A stretch of 64,000 nucleotides of DNA, taken from Agromyces mariniharenae. GTDB taxonomy: Bacteria > Actinomycetota > Actinomycetes > Actinomycetales > Microbacteriaceae. Positions 9,541-16,893 of this stretch are shown here, in pieces. Below the pieces are notes generated by a model. The model did no database searches. It was not told the origin of the DNA and saw nothing but the letters and a program-made list of their open reading frames with translations. The stretch is from assembly GCF_008122505.1 (NCBI RefSeq), contig NZ_VSSB01000001.1, positions 1,286,891 through 1,350,890 on the forward strand. The letters are read 5' to 3'. The position numbers and the translations under genes were made by a program. Position 1 is the stretch's first letter. Each line of letters starts with the position of its first letter.

Positions 9541-10279
9541 AGCCGGTGATCACCGCCTGCAGTTCGTACATCCAGATGCTCCAGAGGCCCGACACCATGA
9601 GCAGGCCGATCGCGATGAGCAGCGAGCCGCCGATGATGTTGATCGTGCGGATGTGCCGGCGCAGGAACGCGAGCGAGCCGGTGACCCAGCCGAAGCCCAG
9701 CGCGACGAGCAGGAACGGGATGCCGAGGCCCAGGCAGTAGGCGAGGCCCAGCAGCACCGCGCGGCCGGCCGACGCCGAGTCGGCGCTGAGCGTGAGCACG
9801 ACGGCGAGGGTCGGGCCGATGCAGGGCGTCCAGCCGAGGCCGAACACGACTCCGAGGAGCGGGGCGCCCGCGAGCCCGGTCGCCGGGCGCCAGGACGGCT
9901 TGAACGTGCGCTGCAGGAACGTGAACTGGCCGATGAACACGAGTCCCATGAGGATGAGCACGACGCCGAGCACGCGCGTGATGGTCTCGCCGTACGCGTT
10001 GAACCACGCGCCGGCGACGCCCGCGAGCAGGTTGAAGGTGACGAACACGAGCGTGAACCCGGCGATGAACAGCAGCACGCCGAGCACGAGTCGCCGACGG
10101 TGGCGCCGTTCCTCCGAGGGCTCGGCCGAGGCATCCGTGAACCCGCCGAGGTAGCCGAGGTAGCCCGGCACGAGCGGCAGCACGCACGGCGACAGGAACG
10201 AGACGACGCCGGCGGCGAGCGCGATCGGCATGGCCGCGAGCAGCTGCCCGTTCAGCACGATGTCGCCGACGCCTCCCAC
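9524..10279 (-). CDS. ccdA: Cytochrome c biogenesis thiol-disulfide transporter CcdA
   Basis: 251-aa, six-helix membrane protein that passes electrons from cytosolic thioredoxin to extracytoplasmic thiol proteins. Both redox cysteines are visible: [17 protein letters not shown] in helix 1 and [11 protein letters not shown] in helix 4. It sits between the TlpA-like lipoprotein, its likely electron acceptor, and resB, the usual order for System II in actinobacteria. Its 3' end overlaps the resB start, which suggests translational coupling. Confidence 0.93.
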   Translation of the reverse strand: MGGVGDIVLNGQLLAAMPIALAAGVVSFLSPCVLPLVPGYLGYLGGFTDASAEPSEERRHRRRLVLGVLLFIAGFTLVFVTFNLLAGVAGAWFNAYGETITRVLGVVLILMGLVFIGQFTFLQRTFKPSWRPATGLAGAPLLGVVFGLGWTPCIGPTLAVVLTLSADSASAGRAVLLGLAYCLGLGIPFLLVALGFGWVTGSLAFLRRHIRTINIIGGSLLIAIGLLMVSGLWSIWMYELQAVITGFVPAI

Positions 10280-10294
10280 GCTCCCGTCGCCCTC

Positions 10295-10921
10295 CTAGGC
10301 CTGCTCGGCGAGGAGGTCGTCGATGATCGACTCGAGGATCGACGCGTCCGTGAGCTGGCCGAGCACGCGAGCCGCGACGCGGCCCTGGCGGTCGAGCACG
10401 ATCGTCGTCGGCACCGCCGCCGGCGGCACGTCACCCGCGAAGGCGAGCTGCGCGGTGCCCTCGTTCACGTCGAGGATCGACGGGTAGCTGACGCCGTAGG
10501 TCTGCTCGAAGGATGCCGCGGTGCCGGCCTGGTCGCGCACGTTGACGCCCACGAACGCGACGCCCGGGTTCTCGACGGCCGCCTCACCCTGGGCCTGCTC
10601 GCCGACGCCGAACGACTGCGAGACCTCCTCGAGGATCGGCGCCTCGACCCGGCACGGGGCGCAGCCCGCGTACCAGAAGTTCACGACCGTGACGCCGCCG
10701 AGCGTGTCGGCGGAGTCGAACGTGCCGCCCTCGACGGTCTCGCCCGAGAACTCGATGGGCTCGCCGCGCTGCGACGCGTCGAACTCCGAGATCGTGCCGT
10801 CGCCCGCGATGTAGTTCTTGCCGCTGCCCTCGCGGTACTGGTCGGCGAGCGGGTCGCTCGCGCAGCCCGCGAGCAGCAGGGCGGATGCCGCGACGAGCGC
10901 GACGATCGCGGAGCGCTTCAT
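10295..10921 (-). CDS. TlpA/ResA-like thioredoxin lipoprotein
   Basis: Membrane-anchored thiol-disulfide reductant of 208 aa. A signal peptide ends in the lipobox LLLAGC (Cys20), so it should be lipidated and face outward. A thioredoxin fold with active site C-A-P-C follows (VVNFWYAGCAPCRVEAP). The cis-Pro region is PPAAVPTTIVLD. Its role is inferred to be keeping apocytochrome haem-binding cysteines reduced, with electrons from CcdA next door. The ATG at 10921 overlaps the stop of the upstream phosphatase gene (TGATG), which decides the start; a GTG lies one codon earlier. Confidence 0.88.
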   Translation of the reverse strand: MKRSAIVALVAASALLLAGCASDPLADQYREGSGKNYIAGDGTISEFDASQRGEPIEFSGETVEGGTFDSADTLGGVTVVNFWYAGCAPCRVEAPILEEVSQSFGVGEQAQGEAAVENPGVAFVGVNVRDQAGTAASFEQTYGVSYPSILDVNEGTAQLAFAGDVPPAAVPTTIVLDRQGRVAARVLGQLTDASILESIIDDLLAEQA

Positions 10922-11565
10922 CACACCGCCCCCACATCGGTCGCGGTGGCCGACAGCCCGGCGGCCGGATCGCGGTACCCCACCTCGACGAACCGCTCGC
11001 CGCGGCGCTCGTACGTCGTGATGCTCGACAGCGCACAGCGCCGGCGGCGCGGGTCGTGCGCGAGCGGCTTGCCCGCGACGCTGCGGTGCACCATCCAGAT
11101 CGGCAGTTGGTGACTGACGATCACCGCGTCACCGCCATCGGTCGCGCTCCAGGCGTCGTCCATGGCGTGCAGCATGCGACGGGCGATCGAGCCGAACGGC
11201 TCTCCCCAGCTCGGCTCCCACGGATTGACGAGGAACACCCAGTTGCGCACATCGCGCAACGCGCCGTCCCGCCCGCTCATGCGCTTGCCCTCGAATCGGT
11301 TCTCGGGCTCGATGACCCGGTCGTCGAGCTCGGTCTCGAGTCCGAACACCCGTGCGATGGGCTCCGCGGACTGCTGCGTGCGCTGGAGCGGCGACGAGAC
11401 GAGGGTCGTCACCGGGCGGGATCGGGAGAGCAGGTCGTCGGCGGCGAACTGCGCCATCTCGTGGCCGAGGCTGGAGAGGCCGTAGCCCGGGAGTCGGCCG
11501 TAGAGCACGCCCTGGGGGTTGAACACCTCGCCATGGCGCACGAGATGGATCTGCTCGGCCGGCAC
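10921..11565 (-). CDS. Histidine phosphatase family (phosphoglycerate-mutase-like) protein
   Basis: 214-aa protein. The catalytic RHG motif is near the start (HLVRHGEVFNPQGVLYGRLPGYGLS) and the second catalytic His is in VIVSHQLPIW. SSPLQRTQQSAEP is the usual substrate-pocket segment. The substrate cannot be told from the sequence. In many actinobacteria a phosphatase of this kind is the first gene of the ccd/res/ccs operon, as here, but no cytochrome role is established. The GTG at 11565 is chosen because homologues begin just before the RHG strand and a TAGACT box lies 7 nt upstream. Confidence 0.88.
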   Translation of the reverse strand: MPAEQIHLVRHGEVFNPQGVLYGRLPGYGLSSLGHEMAQFAADDLLSRSRPVTTLVSSPLQRTQQSAEPIARVFGLETELDDRVIEPENRFEGKRMSGRDGALRDVRNWVFLVNPWEPSWGEPFGSIARRMLHAMDDAWSATDGGDAVIVSHQLPIWMVHRSVAGKPLAHDPRRRRCALSSITTYERRGERFVEVGYRDPAAGLSATATDVGAV

Positions 11566-11572
11566 GGTCTCC

Positions 11573-11578
11573 AGTCTA
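11573..11578 (-). promoter_or_regulatory. -10 box TAGACT, leaderless start of the ccs operon
   Basis: TAGACT ends 7 nt before the GTG of the phosphatase gene. There is no Shine-Dalgarno sequence, so the operon message probably starts at or next to the start codon. Confidence 0.5.
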
Positions 11579-11671
11579 GAGAGCGGTTCCCTTTGAATCC
11601 GCCGAGGGTCGGACCCGCTGGTGGAGGTGCCGCGGAGCGGCTGCTCCTCAACCCGTGGATGCGCTCGACGG

Positions 11672-11677
11672 TAGGAT
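11672..11677 (+). promoter_or_regulatory. -10 box TAGGAT before aspS
   Basis: TAGGAT lies 8 nt before the GTG of aspS. It suggests a leaderless or nearly leaderless message, although AGGA could instead serve as a weak ribosome-binding site. Confidence 0.4.
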
Positions 11678-11685
11678 GGGTGCCC

Positions 11686-13029
11686 GTGACTTCCCGCACC
11701 CTCATCAAGAACCTCGCCGCGCTTCCCGACGGCCCCGTCTCCGTCGCCGGATGGGTCGACACCGTGCGCGACCAGAAGAAGGTGCAGTTCGTCATCCTGC
11801 GCGACGAGACCGGCGCGGTGCAGCTCGTGAACCCGGCGGTGCGCGAGCTCGACCCCGAGGGCGTCAGCGTCGGCGCGGCCGAGGCGCTCGCCCTCACCGA
11901 GTCCATCTCCGGCCTCTCCCACGGCACGTTCGTGCGCGTCATGGGCGAGCTCAAGCACGACGAGCGCGTGAAGCTCGGCGGGCTCGAGGTGAAGATCGGC
12001 GACCTCGAGGTCGTCACGGCGGCCCTCGAGATCCCCATCGCGGCGGACTCGGGCCTCGACAAGCGCATGGACTGGCGCTTCCTCGACCTGCGCCACCCGA
12101 AGCAGAACCTCATCTTCCGCATCCAGACCACGTTCCTACACGCGCTGCGCACGTACTGGGTCGAGCACGAGTTCGTCGAGGTCCAGACGCCGAAGCTCAT
12201 GGCCTCGCCGTCCGAGTCTCGCGCCGAGCTCTTCCAGCTCGAGTACTTCGACACGACCGCCTACCTCGCGCAGAGCCCGCAGCACTTCAAGCAGATGGCG
12301 CAGTCCGCGGGCTTCGGCAAGATCTTCGAGGTCGGCCCCGCGTTCCGCGCCGACCCGTCGTTCACGTCGCGCCACGCGACCGAGTTCACGTCGATCGACA
12401 CCGAGGTCAGCTGGATCGACACCCACGAGGACGTCATGCGCCTCCACGAGGAGCTCATGGTCGCGGGCTTCACCGCGGTCGTCGAGAAGCACGGCGCCGA
12501 GGTCGCCGAGCTGTTCGGCATCGAGCTCACGGTGCCGACGACGCCGTTCCCGCGCATCCCGCTCGCCGAGGCGAAGCAGATCGTGGCCGACCACGGCTAC
12601 GTGGTTCCGCGTGCGGACGCCGACATGGACCCCGAGGGAGAGCGTCGCATCTCCCAGTACGTCAAGGAGACGTACGGGCACGACTTCGTGTTCCTCACCG
12701 ACTACGCGTCGACGATCCGGCCGTTCTACCACATGCGCCACGAGGACGACCCGTCGCTGACCAAGTCGTACGACCTCATCTACAACGGCACCGAGATCTC
12801 CACGGGCGCTCAGCGCGAGCACCGCGTCGAGGTGCTGGTCGCGCAGGCCGAGTCGATGGGCCTCGACCCCGAGGAGCTCGGCACCTACCTCGAGTTCTTC
12901 AAGTACGGCGTGCCCCCGCACGGCGGCTTCGGCATGGGCCTCGCCCGCGTGCTGATGCTCATGCTCGGCGAGGGCTCGATCCGCGAGACCACCTACCTCT
13001 TCCGCGGCCCGACCCGCCTGCTCCCCTAG
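11686..13029 (+). CDS. aspS: Aspartate-tRNA ligase, archaeal/eukaryotic-type (AspS2)
   Basis: 447-aa class II synthetase. It has an N-terminal OB-fold anticodon domain (VSVAGWVDTVRDQKKVQFVIL) and a catalytic core with motif 2 (VGPAFRADPSFTSRHATEFT) and motif 3 (GGFGMGLARVLMLMLG). At 447 aa, without the about 100-residue GAD insertion, it is the short archaeal type, not the roughly 590-aa bacterial form. Such enzymes are often non-discriminating, also charging tRNA-Asn when GatCAB is present; that is family knowledge, not seen here. The GTG at 11686 fits the conserved N-terminus and the -10 box upstream. The gene stands alone, and a tandem repeat follows its stop. Confidence 0.93.
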   Translation: MTSRTLIKNLAALPDGPVSVAGWVDTVRDQKKVQFVILRDETGAVQLVNPAVRELDPEGVSVGAAEALALTESISGLSHGTFVRVMGELKHDERVKLGGLEVKIGDLEVVTAALEIPIAADSGLDKRMDWRFLDLRHPKQNLIFRIQTTFLHALRTYWVEHEFVEVQTPKLMASPSESRAELFQLEYFDTTAYLAQSPQHFKQMAQSAGFGKIFEVGPAFRADPSFTSRHATEFTSIDTEVSWIDTHEDVMRLHEELMVAGFTAVVEKHGAEVAELFGIELTVPTTPFPRIPLAEAKQIVADHGYVVPRADADMDPEGERRISQYVKETYGHDFVFLTDYASTIRPFYHMRHEDDPSLTKSYDLIYNGTEISTGAQREHRVEVLVAQAESMGLDPEELGTYLEFFKYGVPPHGGFGMGLARVLMLMLGEGSIRETTYLFRGPTRLLP

Positions 13030-13038
13030 TCCTCCACC

Positions 13039-13161
13039 GGTCGTCGAGTAGCGCCCGGCGCAGCCGGACCCACCCCCGGTCGTCGAGTAGCGCCCGGCGC
13101 AGCCGGACCCACCCCCGGTCGTCGAGTAGCGCCCGGCGGAGCCGGACGCGTATCGAGACGC
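13039..13161 (+). repeat. 39-bp tandem repeat of the REP-like palindrome (two partial units plus one full)
   Basis: Units begin at 13039, 13078 and 13117, exactly 39 bp apart. The first two hold only the 5' half plus inner hairpin (CCGGC-GCA-GCCGG) and the spacer ACCCACCCCC. The third (13117-13161) is a full 45-bp copy with inner hairpin CCGGC-GGA-GCCGG and the 3' half GCGTATCGAGACGC. Confidence 0.9.
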
Positions 13162-13168
13162 GGCGAGG

Positions 13169-13212
13169 GATCTCGATACGGGTCGCGCTGTGCGCTGCCC
13201 TACTCGATCACC
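13169..13212 (-). repeat. REP-like palindrome, variant B, reverse orientation
   Basis: Read on the minus strand: GGTGATCGAGTAGGGC, inner hairpin GCGC-ACA-GCGC, then CCCGTATCGAGATC. The outer stem uses GGG/CCC where variant A uses CGC/GCG. It forms a head-to-head pair with the full copy at 13117-13161. A degenerate half copy (CCTCGATCACCGG) follows near 13236-13248. Confidence 0.85.
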
Positions 13213-13270
13213 GGCGGGTTCCAGCGCGCCGCCCTCCTCGATCACCGGACCCGCGGCCACCCGCACGTCG

Positions 13271-13276
13271 TAGGCT
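13271..13276 (+). promoter_or_regulatory. -10 box TAGGCT, leaderless formylglycine-generating enzyme gene
   Basis: TAGGCT ends 6 nt before the ATG at 13283, the spacing expected when the A of ATG is the first transcribed base. Confidence 0.5.
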
Positions 13277-13282
13277 CGAGGG

Positions 13283-14209
13283 ATGGTCGACCTCACCCCG
13301 ACGGTCCGCATCGAGGGCGGCACGTTCCGCATGGGCTCCGCGGAGTTCTACCCCGACGAGACGCCCGTGCACGAGCGCACCGTCGACCCGTTCGAGCTCG
13401 ACCTGCACCCCGTGACGAACGAGCAGTTCGCCGCGTTCGTCGAGGCGACCGGCTACGTGACCGTGGCCGAGCGCCCGCTCGATCCGGCGGACTTCCCCGG
13501 ATACGACCCGGCCGGGCTCGTGCCCGGCGCGCTCGTGTTCACGCCGACGCCGGGCCCGGTCGACTTGCGCGACTGGCGGCAGTGGTGGCGCTGGGGCGAA
13601 GGCGCGAGCTGGCGGCATCCGCTCGGGCCCGACGGCGTCGACGCCCTCGAGGAGCGACCCGCCCACCCGGTGGTGCAGGTCAGCTTCGAGGATGCCTCGG
13701 CCTACGCCGCCTGGGCCGGCCGGCGCCTGCCCACCGAGGCCGAGTTCGAGTACGCGGCCCGCGGAGGCCTCGACGGAGCCCGGTTCGCGTGGGGGGACGA
13801 GGAGTTCCCCGACGGGAAGCTCATGGTGAACCGCTGGCAAGGCTCCTTCCCCTACCGCAACACGGGCGCCGCAGGCTGGGCCGGCACGTCGCCCGTCATG
13901 ACGTTCCCGGCGAACGGCTACGGCCTCTTCGACGTGACCGGCAACGTGTGGGAGTGGACGACCGACTACTACACGACGCGGCACGAGGTGCCCGGCCAGG
14001 AGCCGGTCGACGCCGGCGCGCGCGAGAACCTGCTCGCCGCGACCTCCGCCGAGCCGGGGTCGCGCATCCCCCGCCGGGTGCTCAAGGGCGGCTCGCACCT
14101 GTGCTCGCCCGAGTACTGCCTGCGCTACCGTCCCGCGGCCCGATCGCCGCAGGCCGACGACACCGCGACGACGCACATCGGCTTCCGCTGCGCGCGCAGC
14201 GTCGCCTGA
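13283..14209 (+). CDS. Formylglycine-generating enzyme (SUMF1 family)
   Basis: 308-aa enzyme that oxidises the Cys of a C-x-P-x-R motif in sulfatases to formylglycine. Near the N-terminus is GGTFRMGSAEFYPDETPVHE, in the middle RRLPTEAEFEYAARGG and DVTGNVWEWTTDYY. The catalytic Cys pair lies near the C-terminus, Cys274 and Cys279 in SHLCSPEYCLRYRP, as in true FGEs; EgtB-type relatives lack the pair. Its substrate is probably the arylsulfatase at 16894-19239, whose motif is intact. It is convergent with the SulP gene, with an inverted pair of REP-like palindromes between. The C-terminus GFRCARS is typical. Confidence 0.92.
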   Translation: MVDLTPTVRIEGGTFRMGSAEFYPDETPVHERTVDPFELDLHPVTNEQFAAFVEATGYVTVAERPLDPADFPGYDPAGLVPGALVFTPTPGPVDLRDWRQWWRWGEGASWRHPLGPDGVDALEERPAHPVVQVSFEDASAYAAWAGRRLPTEAEFEYAARGGLDGARFAWGDEEFPDGKLMVNRWQGSFPYRNTGAAGWAGTSPVMTFPANGYGLFDVTGNVWEWTTDYYTTRHEVPGQEPVDAGARENLLAATSAEPGSRIPRRVLKGGSHLCSPEYCLRYRPAARSPQADDTATTHIGFRCARSVA

Positions 14210-14216
14210 CGCGTCC

Positions 14217-14260
14217 GGTGATCGAGTAGGGCCGCGCGCAGCGCGACCCGTATCGAGATC
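14217..14260 (+). repeat. REP-like palindrome, variant B, forward
   Basis: GGTGATCGAGTAGGGC, inner hairpin CGCGC-GCA-GCGCG, then CCCGTATCGAGATC. It starts 7 bp after the stop of the formylglycine-generating enzyme gene and forms a head-to-head pair with the next copy, as in BIME-type repeats. Confidence 0.88.
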
Positions 14261-14267
14261 TCTCGCC

Positions 14268-14312
14268 GCGTCTCGATACGCGTCCGGCTCCGCCGGGCGC
14301 TACTCGACGACC
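14268..14312 (-). repeat. REP-like palindrome, variant A, reverse, overlapping the SulP stop
   Basis: Minus-strand reading: GGTCGTCGAGTAGCGC, inner hairpin CCGGC-GGA-GCCGG, then GCGTATCGAGACGC. Its GTCGTCGAGTAG end is read in frame as Val-Val-Glu-stop, so the repeat provides the last residues and TAG stop of the SulP gene. Confidence 0.9.
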
Positions 14313-15952
14313 GGTGTACCCGCGACCGCGTCGGCGAGGGTCGGGTACACCCGCCCGGCCGTCTCCAGCCCGTGGAACCAGCTCCCCCGGCGTGCCACCG
14401 CCGCGCCCGACTCGGGGACCGCCGCGAGCCGCAGCTCGACCCCGTGCCCGGCGAGCTCGCGATCGAGGTCTGCGAGCGTGTCGAGCACCGTGATCGACGT
14501 GACGCCCATGTGCGTGAGCTCGAGCGCGACCGCGTGCCCGCCGCCGTCGCCGCGCGACCGCACCGCGTCGAGCACCGCGTTCTCGTAGGCGAGTGCATTC
14601 GCGGTGTAGAGCGGACCGAGCAGCCGGATCGGCAGCACGCCGTCGACGGGTTCGTCCACCTCGATGCGGAGTCGGTTCAGCTCGCGCAGCACGACGCCGA
14701 GCGTCGCGACGATGCCGACGGCGACGGCGAGCAGCAGCCCGGCCGTGAGGCCCACCGCTGCCGTGACGACCGCGATCCAGAAGTCGTTGCGGCTGATGCG
14801 CCAGAATCGCACGAGTGACCCGACGTCGATGAGCGCGATCACGGCGACGAACACGAGGGCCGCGAGCGTCGCCTGCGGCAGCAGGCTCAGCACCGGCGCG
14901 AGGAACAGCGCGACGAGCACCGCCAGCACGACCGTGACGATCGAGGCGAGCTGCGTGCGCGCGCCGGCGCCCTGGTTCACGGCGCTCTGCGAGAAGCCGC
15001 CCGCCGCGGGCAGCACCTGGAAGAACGACCCGAGCGTGTTCGCGGCACCGGTCGCGAGCAGCTCCTGGTTGCTGTCGACCTGCGGTTCGCCGGGCTTGCG
15101 GATGCCGCGCGCCACCGCCGCGGACTCGAGGAACGCCATGATCGCGATCGCGATCGCCCCGGGCAGCAGCGCGCCGAGGTTCGCGAACGACGGCAGCTCG
15201 GGAGCGGGGAACCCCTGCGGCACGGGGTCGATGAGCGCAACGTCGGCGTCGCCGAGCCCCGCGAACGCCACGAGCAGGATGCCGCCCGCGACGACCACGA
15301 GCGGGCCCGGCACCCTCGGTAGGAATCGCTTCAGCAGGAGCAGCACCGCGATCGACCCGGCCGACAGCGCGATCGTAGCGGGGTTCGCGCCGGGGATCGC
15401 CTCGAACACGGCGACGACCGAGCGGATGAACCCATGCGTGCTGAGGTCGTCGGTCTCGCCGAGCAGCTTCGGCAGCTGCCCGACGGCGACGGTGGCGCCG
15501 ACCCCCACCTGGATGCCGACGAGCGTAGCCTTCGAGATGTTCTCGACGAGCGACCCGAGCCGCGCGACGCGCGCCACGAGCAGGATCAGGCCCACGAGCA
15601 GGGTGAGCGCCATGAGGTCGGGCACCGGGTCGTCGGACCCGGCGGCGACCCCGGCCGACACGAGCGTCGTGCCGCTGAGGGTGGCGATCGTCGACGTGGT
15701 CGAGACGCTCATCGCGCGCGAGCCGCCGAGCATCGCGTACACGAGCATCGGCACCATGCACGTGTAGAGGCCGAGCTGCACGGGCAGGTTCGCGATGGTC
15801 GCGTACGCCATCGCCTGCGGGATGACCACCGCGCCCGCCGAGAGCCCTGCGAGCACGTCGGGGCCGAGCCAGCCCAGGCGGTAGCCCGCGAGCGTCGGGA
15901 ACAGGCGGAAGCCGCGCGGCGCAGCGACCGCCGGGACCTCGGCGCGCGGCAT
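14300..15952 (-). CDS. SulP family sulfate/anion transporter
   Basis: 550-aa inner-membrane transporter with 10-14 predicted helices. The family signature (GAVVIPQAMAYATIANLPVQLGLYT) is near residue 45, and a C-terminal cytosolic STAS domain starts around residue 430 (PLYTANALAYENAVLDAV, then THMGVTSITVLDTLADL). It is the last gene of a minus-strand unit sulfatase-HAD-SulP, 3 bp after the HAD gene, so a role in moving sulfate released by the sulfatase is a fair inference; bicarbonate or another anion cannot be excluded. The final VVE-stop is encoded within a REP-like repeat. Confidence 0.88.
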   Translation of the reverse strand: MPRAEVPAVAAPRGFRLFPTLAGYRLGWLGPDVLAGLSAGAVVIPQAMAYATIANLPVQLGLYTCMVPMLVYAMLGGSRAMSVSTTSTIATLSGTTLVSAGVAAGSDDPVPDLMALTLLVGLILLVARVARLGSLVENISKATLVGIQVGVGATVAVGQLPKLLGETDDLSTHGFIRSVVAVFEAIPGANPATIALSAGSIAVLLLLKRFLPRVPGPLVVVAGGILLVAFAGLGDADVALIDPVPQGFPAPELPSFANLGALLPGAIAIAIMAFLESAAVARGIRKPGEPQVDSNQELLATGAANTLGSFFQVLPAAGGFSQSAVNQGAGARTQLASIVTVVLAVLVALFLAPVLSLLPQATLAALVFVAVIALIDVGSLVRFWRISRNDFWIAVVTAAVGLTAGLLLAVAVGIVATLGVVLRELNRLRIEVDEPVDGVLPIRLLGPLYTANALAYENAVLDAVRSRGDGGGHAVALELTHMGVTSITVLDTLADLDRELAGHGVELRLAAVPESGAAVARRGSWFHGLETAGRVYPTLADAVAGTPVVE

Positions 15953-15955
15953 CCG

Positions 15956-16882
15956 CTACGCCTCGGGGAAGACGGTCGACCAGTCGCGCTTGACGCTCAC
16001 GACGGTGAAGCCGTGGTCGGATGCCGCGGCGAGCGCCTGCTCGGCCCCCTTGTCGTAGGGCGCGTCGCCGCGTCCGCCGTCGTCGTCGTGGTGGATGAGC
16101 AGCGACAGCGAGCGCGGATGCCCCTGTACGTAGCGCAGCATCGGCACGTCGCCGTTCGAGTTGCCCGCGGCGAGGAGCGGGCGGCGCCCGATGCGGCTCC
16201 AGATGCGGATGGGCTTCTCGGGGCCGTCGTCCATGAAGTCGAACGTCGAGCCGTAGCGCACCGCCCTCGCGTCGTCGTCGTAGGTGAGCCCGACGGCCGA
16301 CCCGACGACCCGCTCGGGCGGGATGCCGTAGTACTCGACCGTCATGGGGCGCATGAAGTCGCGGTCGCCGCCCGACACGATGTAGCACGTGAACCCGTGC
16401 GACTCGAGGAAGCGCAGGAGCTCGATCATCGGCTGGTAGATCGCGAACCGGTAGGGCCGGTGCAGCGTGAGGTGCTGGGCGTCGCGGTAGAACATCGCGA
16501 CCTGCGCCTCGTAGTCGTCGACGCTCTCCCCCGCCGTCGACGCGAGGATCGCACCGACCATCGCGTGCAGGTCGGAGTCGTCGCCCGCGTAGTGCTTGTC
16601 GATCGCGCCGCCGAGCCACGCGAGGTCGCCCGTCGCGGCGGCCCGGTAGGGCTGCCGGTCGGCGAGGGACGGGTCGGCGTCGACGGCCGCCTTCCACTGC
16701 TGCACGATGAAGTGCAACTGCGTCGGCATGGGCTTCTCGGTCCAGAGGGTGCCGTCGTTGTCGAAGACGGCGACGCGCTCCGCCTCGGGCACGGCGTCGG
16801 GGCCCGACGAGACCGATGCGGCGAACGCGATGATCGCGTCGCGCGTCGGCCCGTCGGACCACGACGGGAGCGTGCGGGTCAT
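15956..16882 (-). CDS. HAD superfamily hydrolase (phosphoserine phosphatase-like)
   Basis: 308-aa cytosolic protein. HAD motif I with nucleophile Asp is FDNDGTLW; motif II is in CYIVSGGDRDFM; motif III/IV is in GRRPLLAAGNSNGDVPML. A large helical cap lies between residues about 60 and 150. This subfamily often sits next to sulfatases and SulP transporters, but its substrate is not known. The ATG at 16882 lies 11 bp after the sulfatase stop, giving a tight operon. Confidence 0.85.
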   Translation of the reverse strand: MTRTLPSWSDGPTRDAIIAFAASVSSGPDAVPEAERVAVFDNDGTLWTEKPMPTQLHFIVQQWKAAVDADPSLADRQPYRAAATGDLAWLGGAIDKHYAGDDSDLHAMVGAILASTAGESVDDYEAQVAMFYRDAQHLTLHRPYRFAIYQPMIELLRFLESHGFTCYIVSGGDRDFMRPMTVEYYGIPPERVVGSAVGLTYDDDARAVRYGSTFDFMDDGPEKPIRIWSRIGRRPLLAAGNSNGDVPMLRYVQGHPRSLSLLIHHDDDGGRGDAPYDKGAEQALAAASDHGFTVVSVKRDWSTVFPEA

Positions 16883-16893
16883 CCGGTGCCTCG

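Noticed and set aside
13039..13161. CRISPR-like array after aspS
   Set aside because: Units are contiguous 39-bp tandem copies with no unique spacers and no cas genes; the sequence belongs to the REP-like family.
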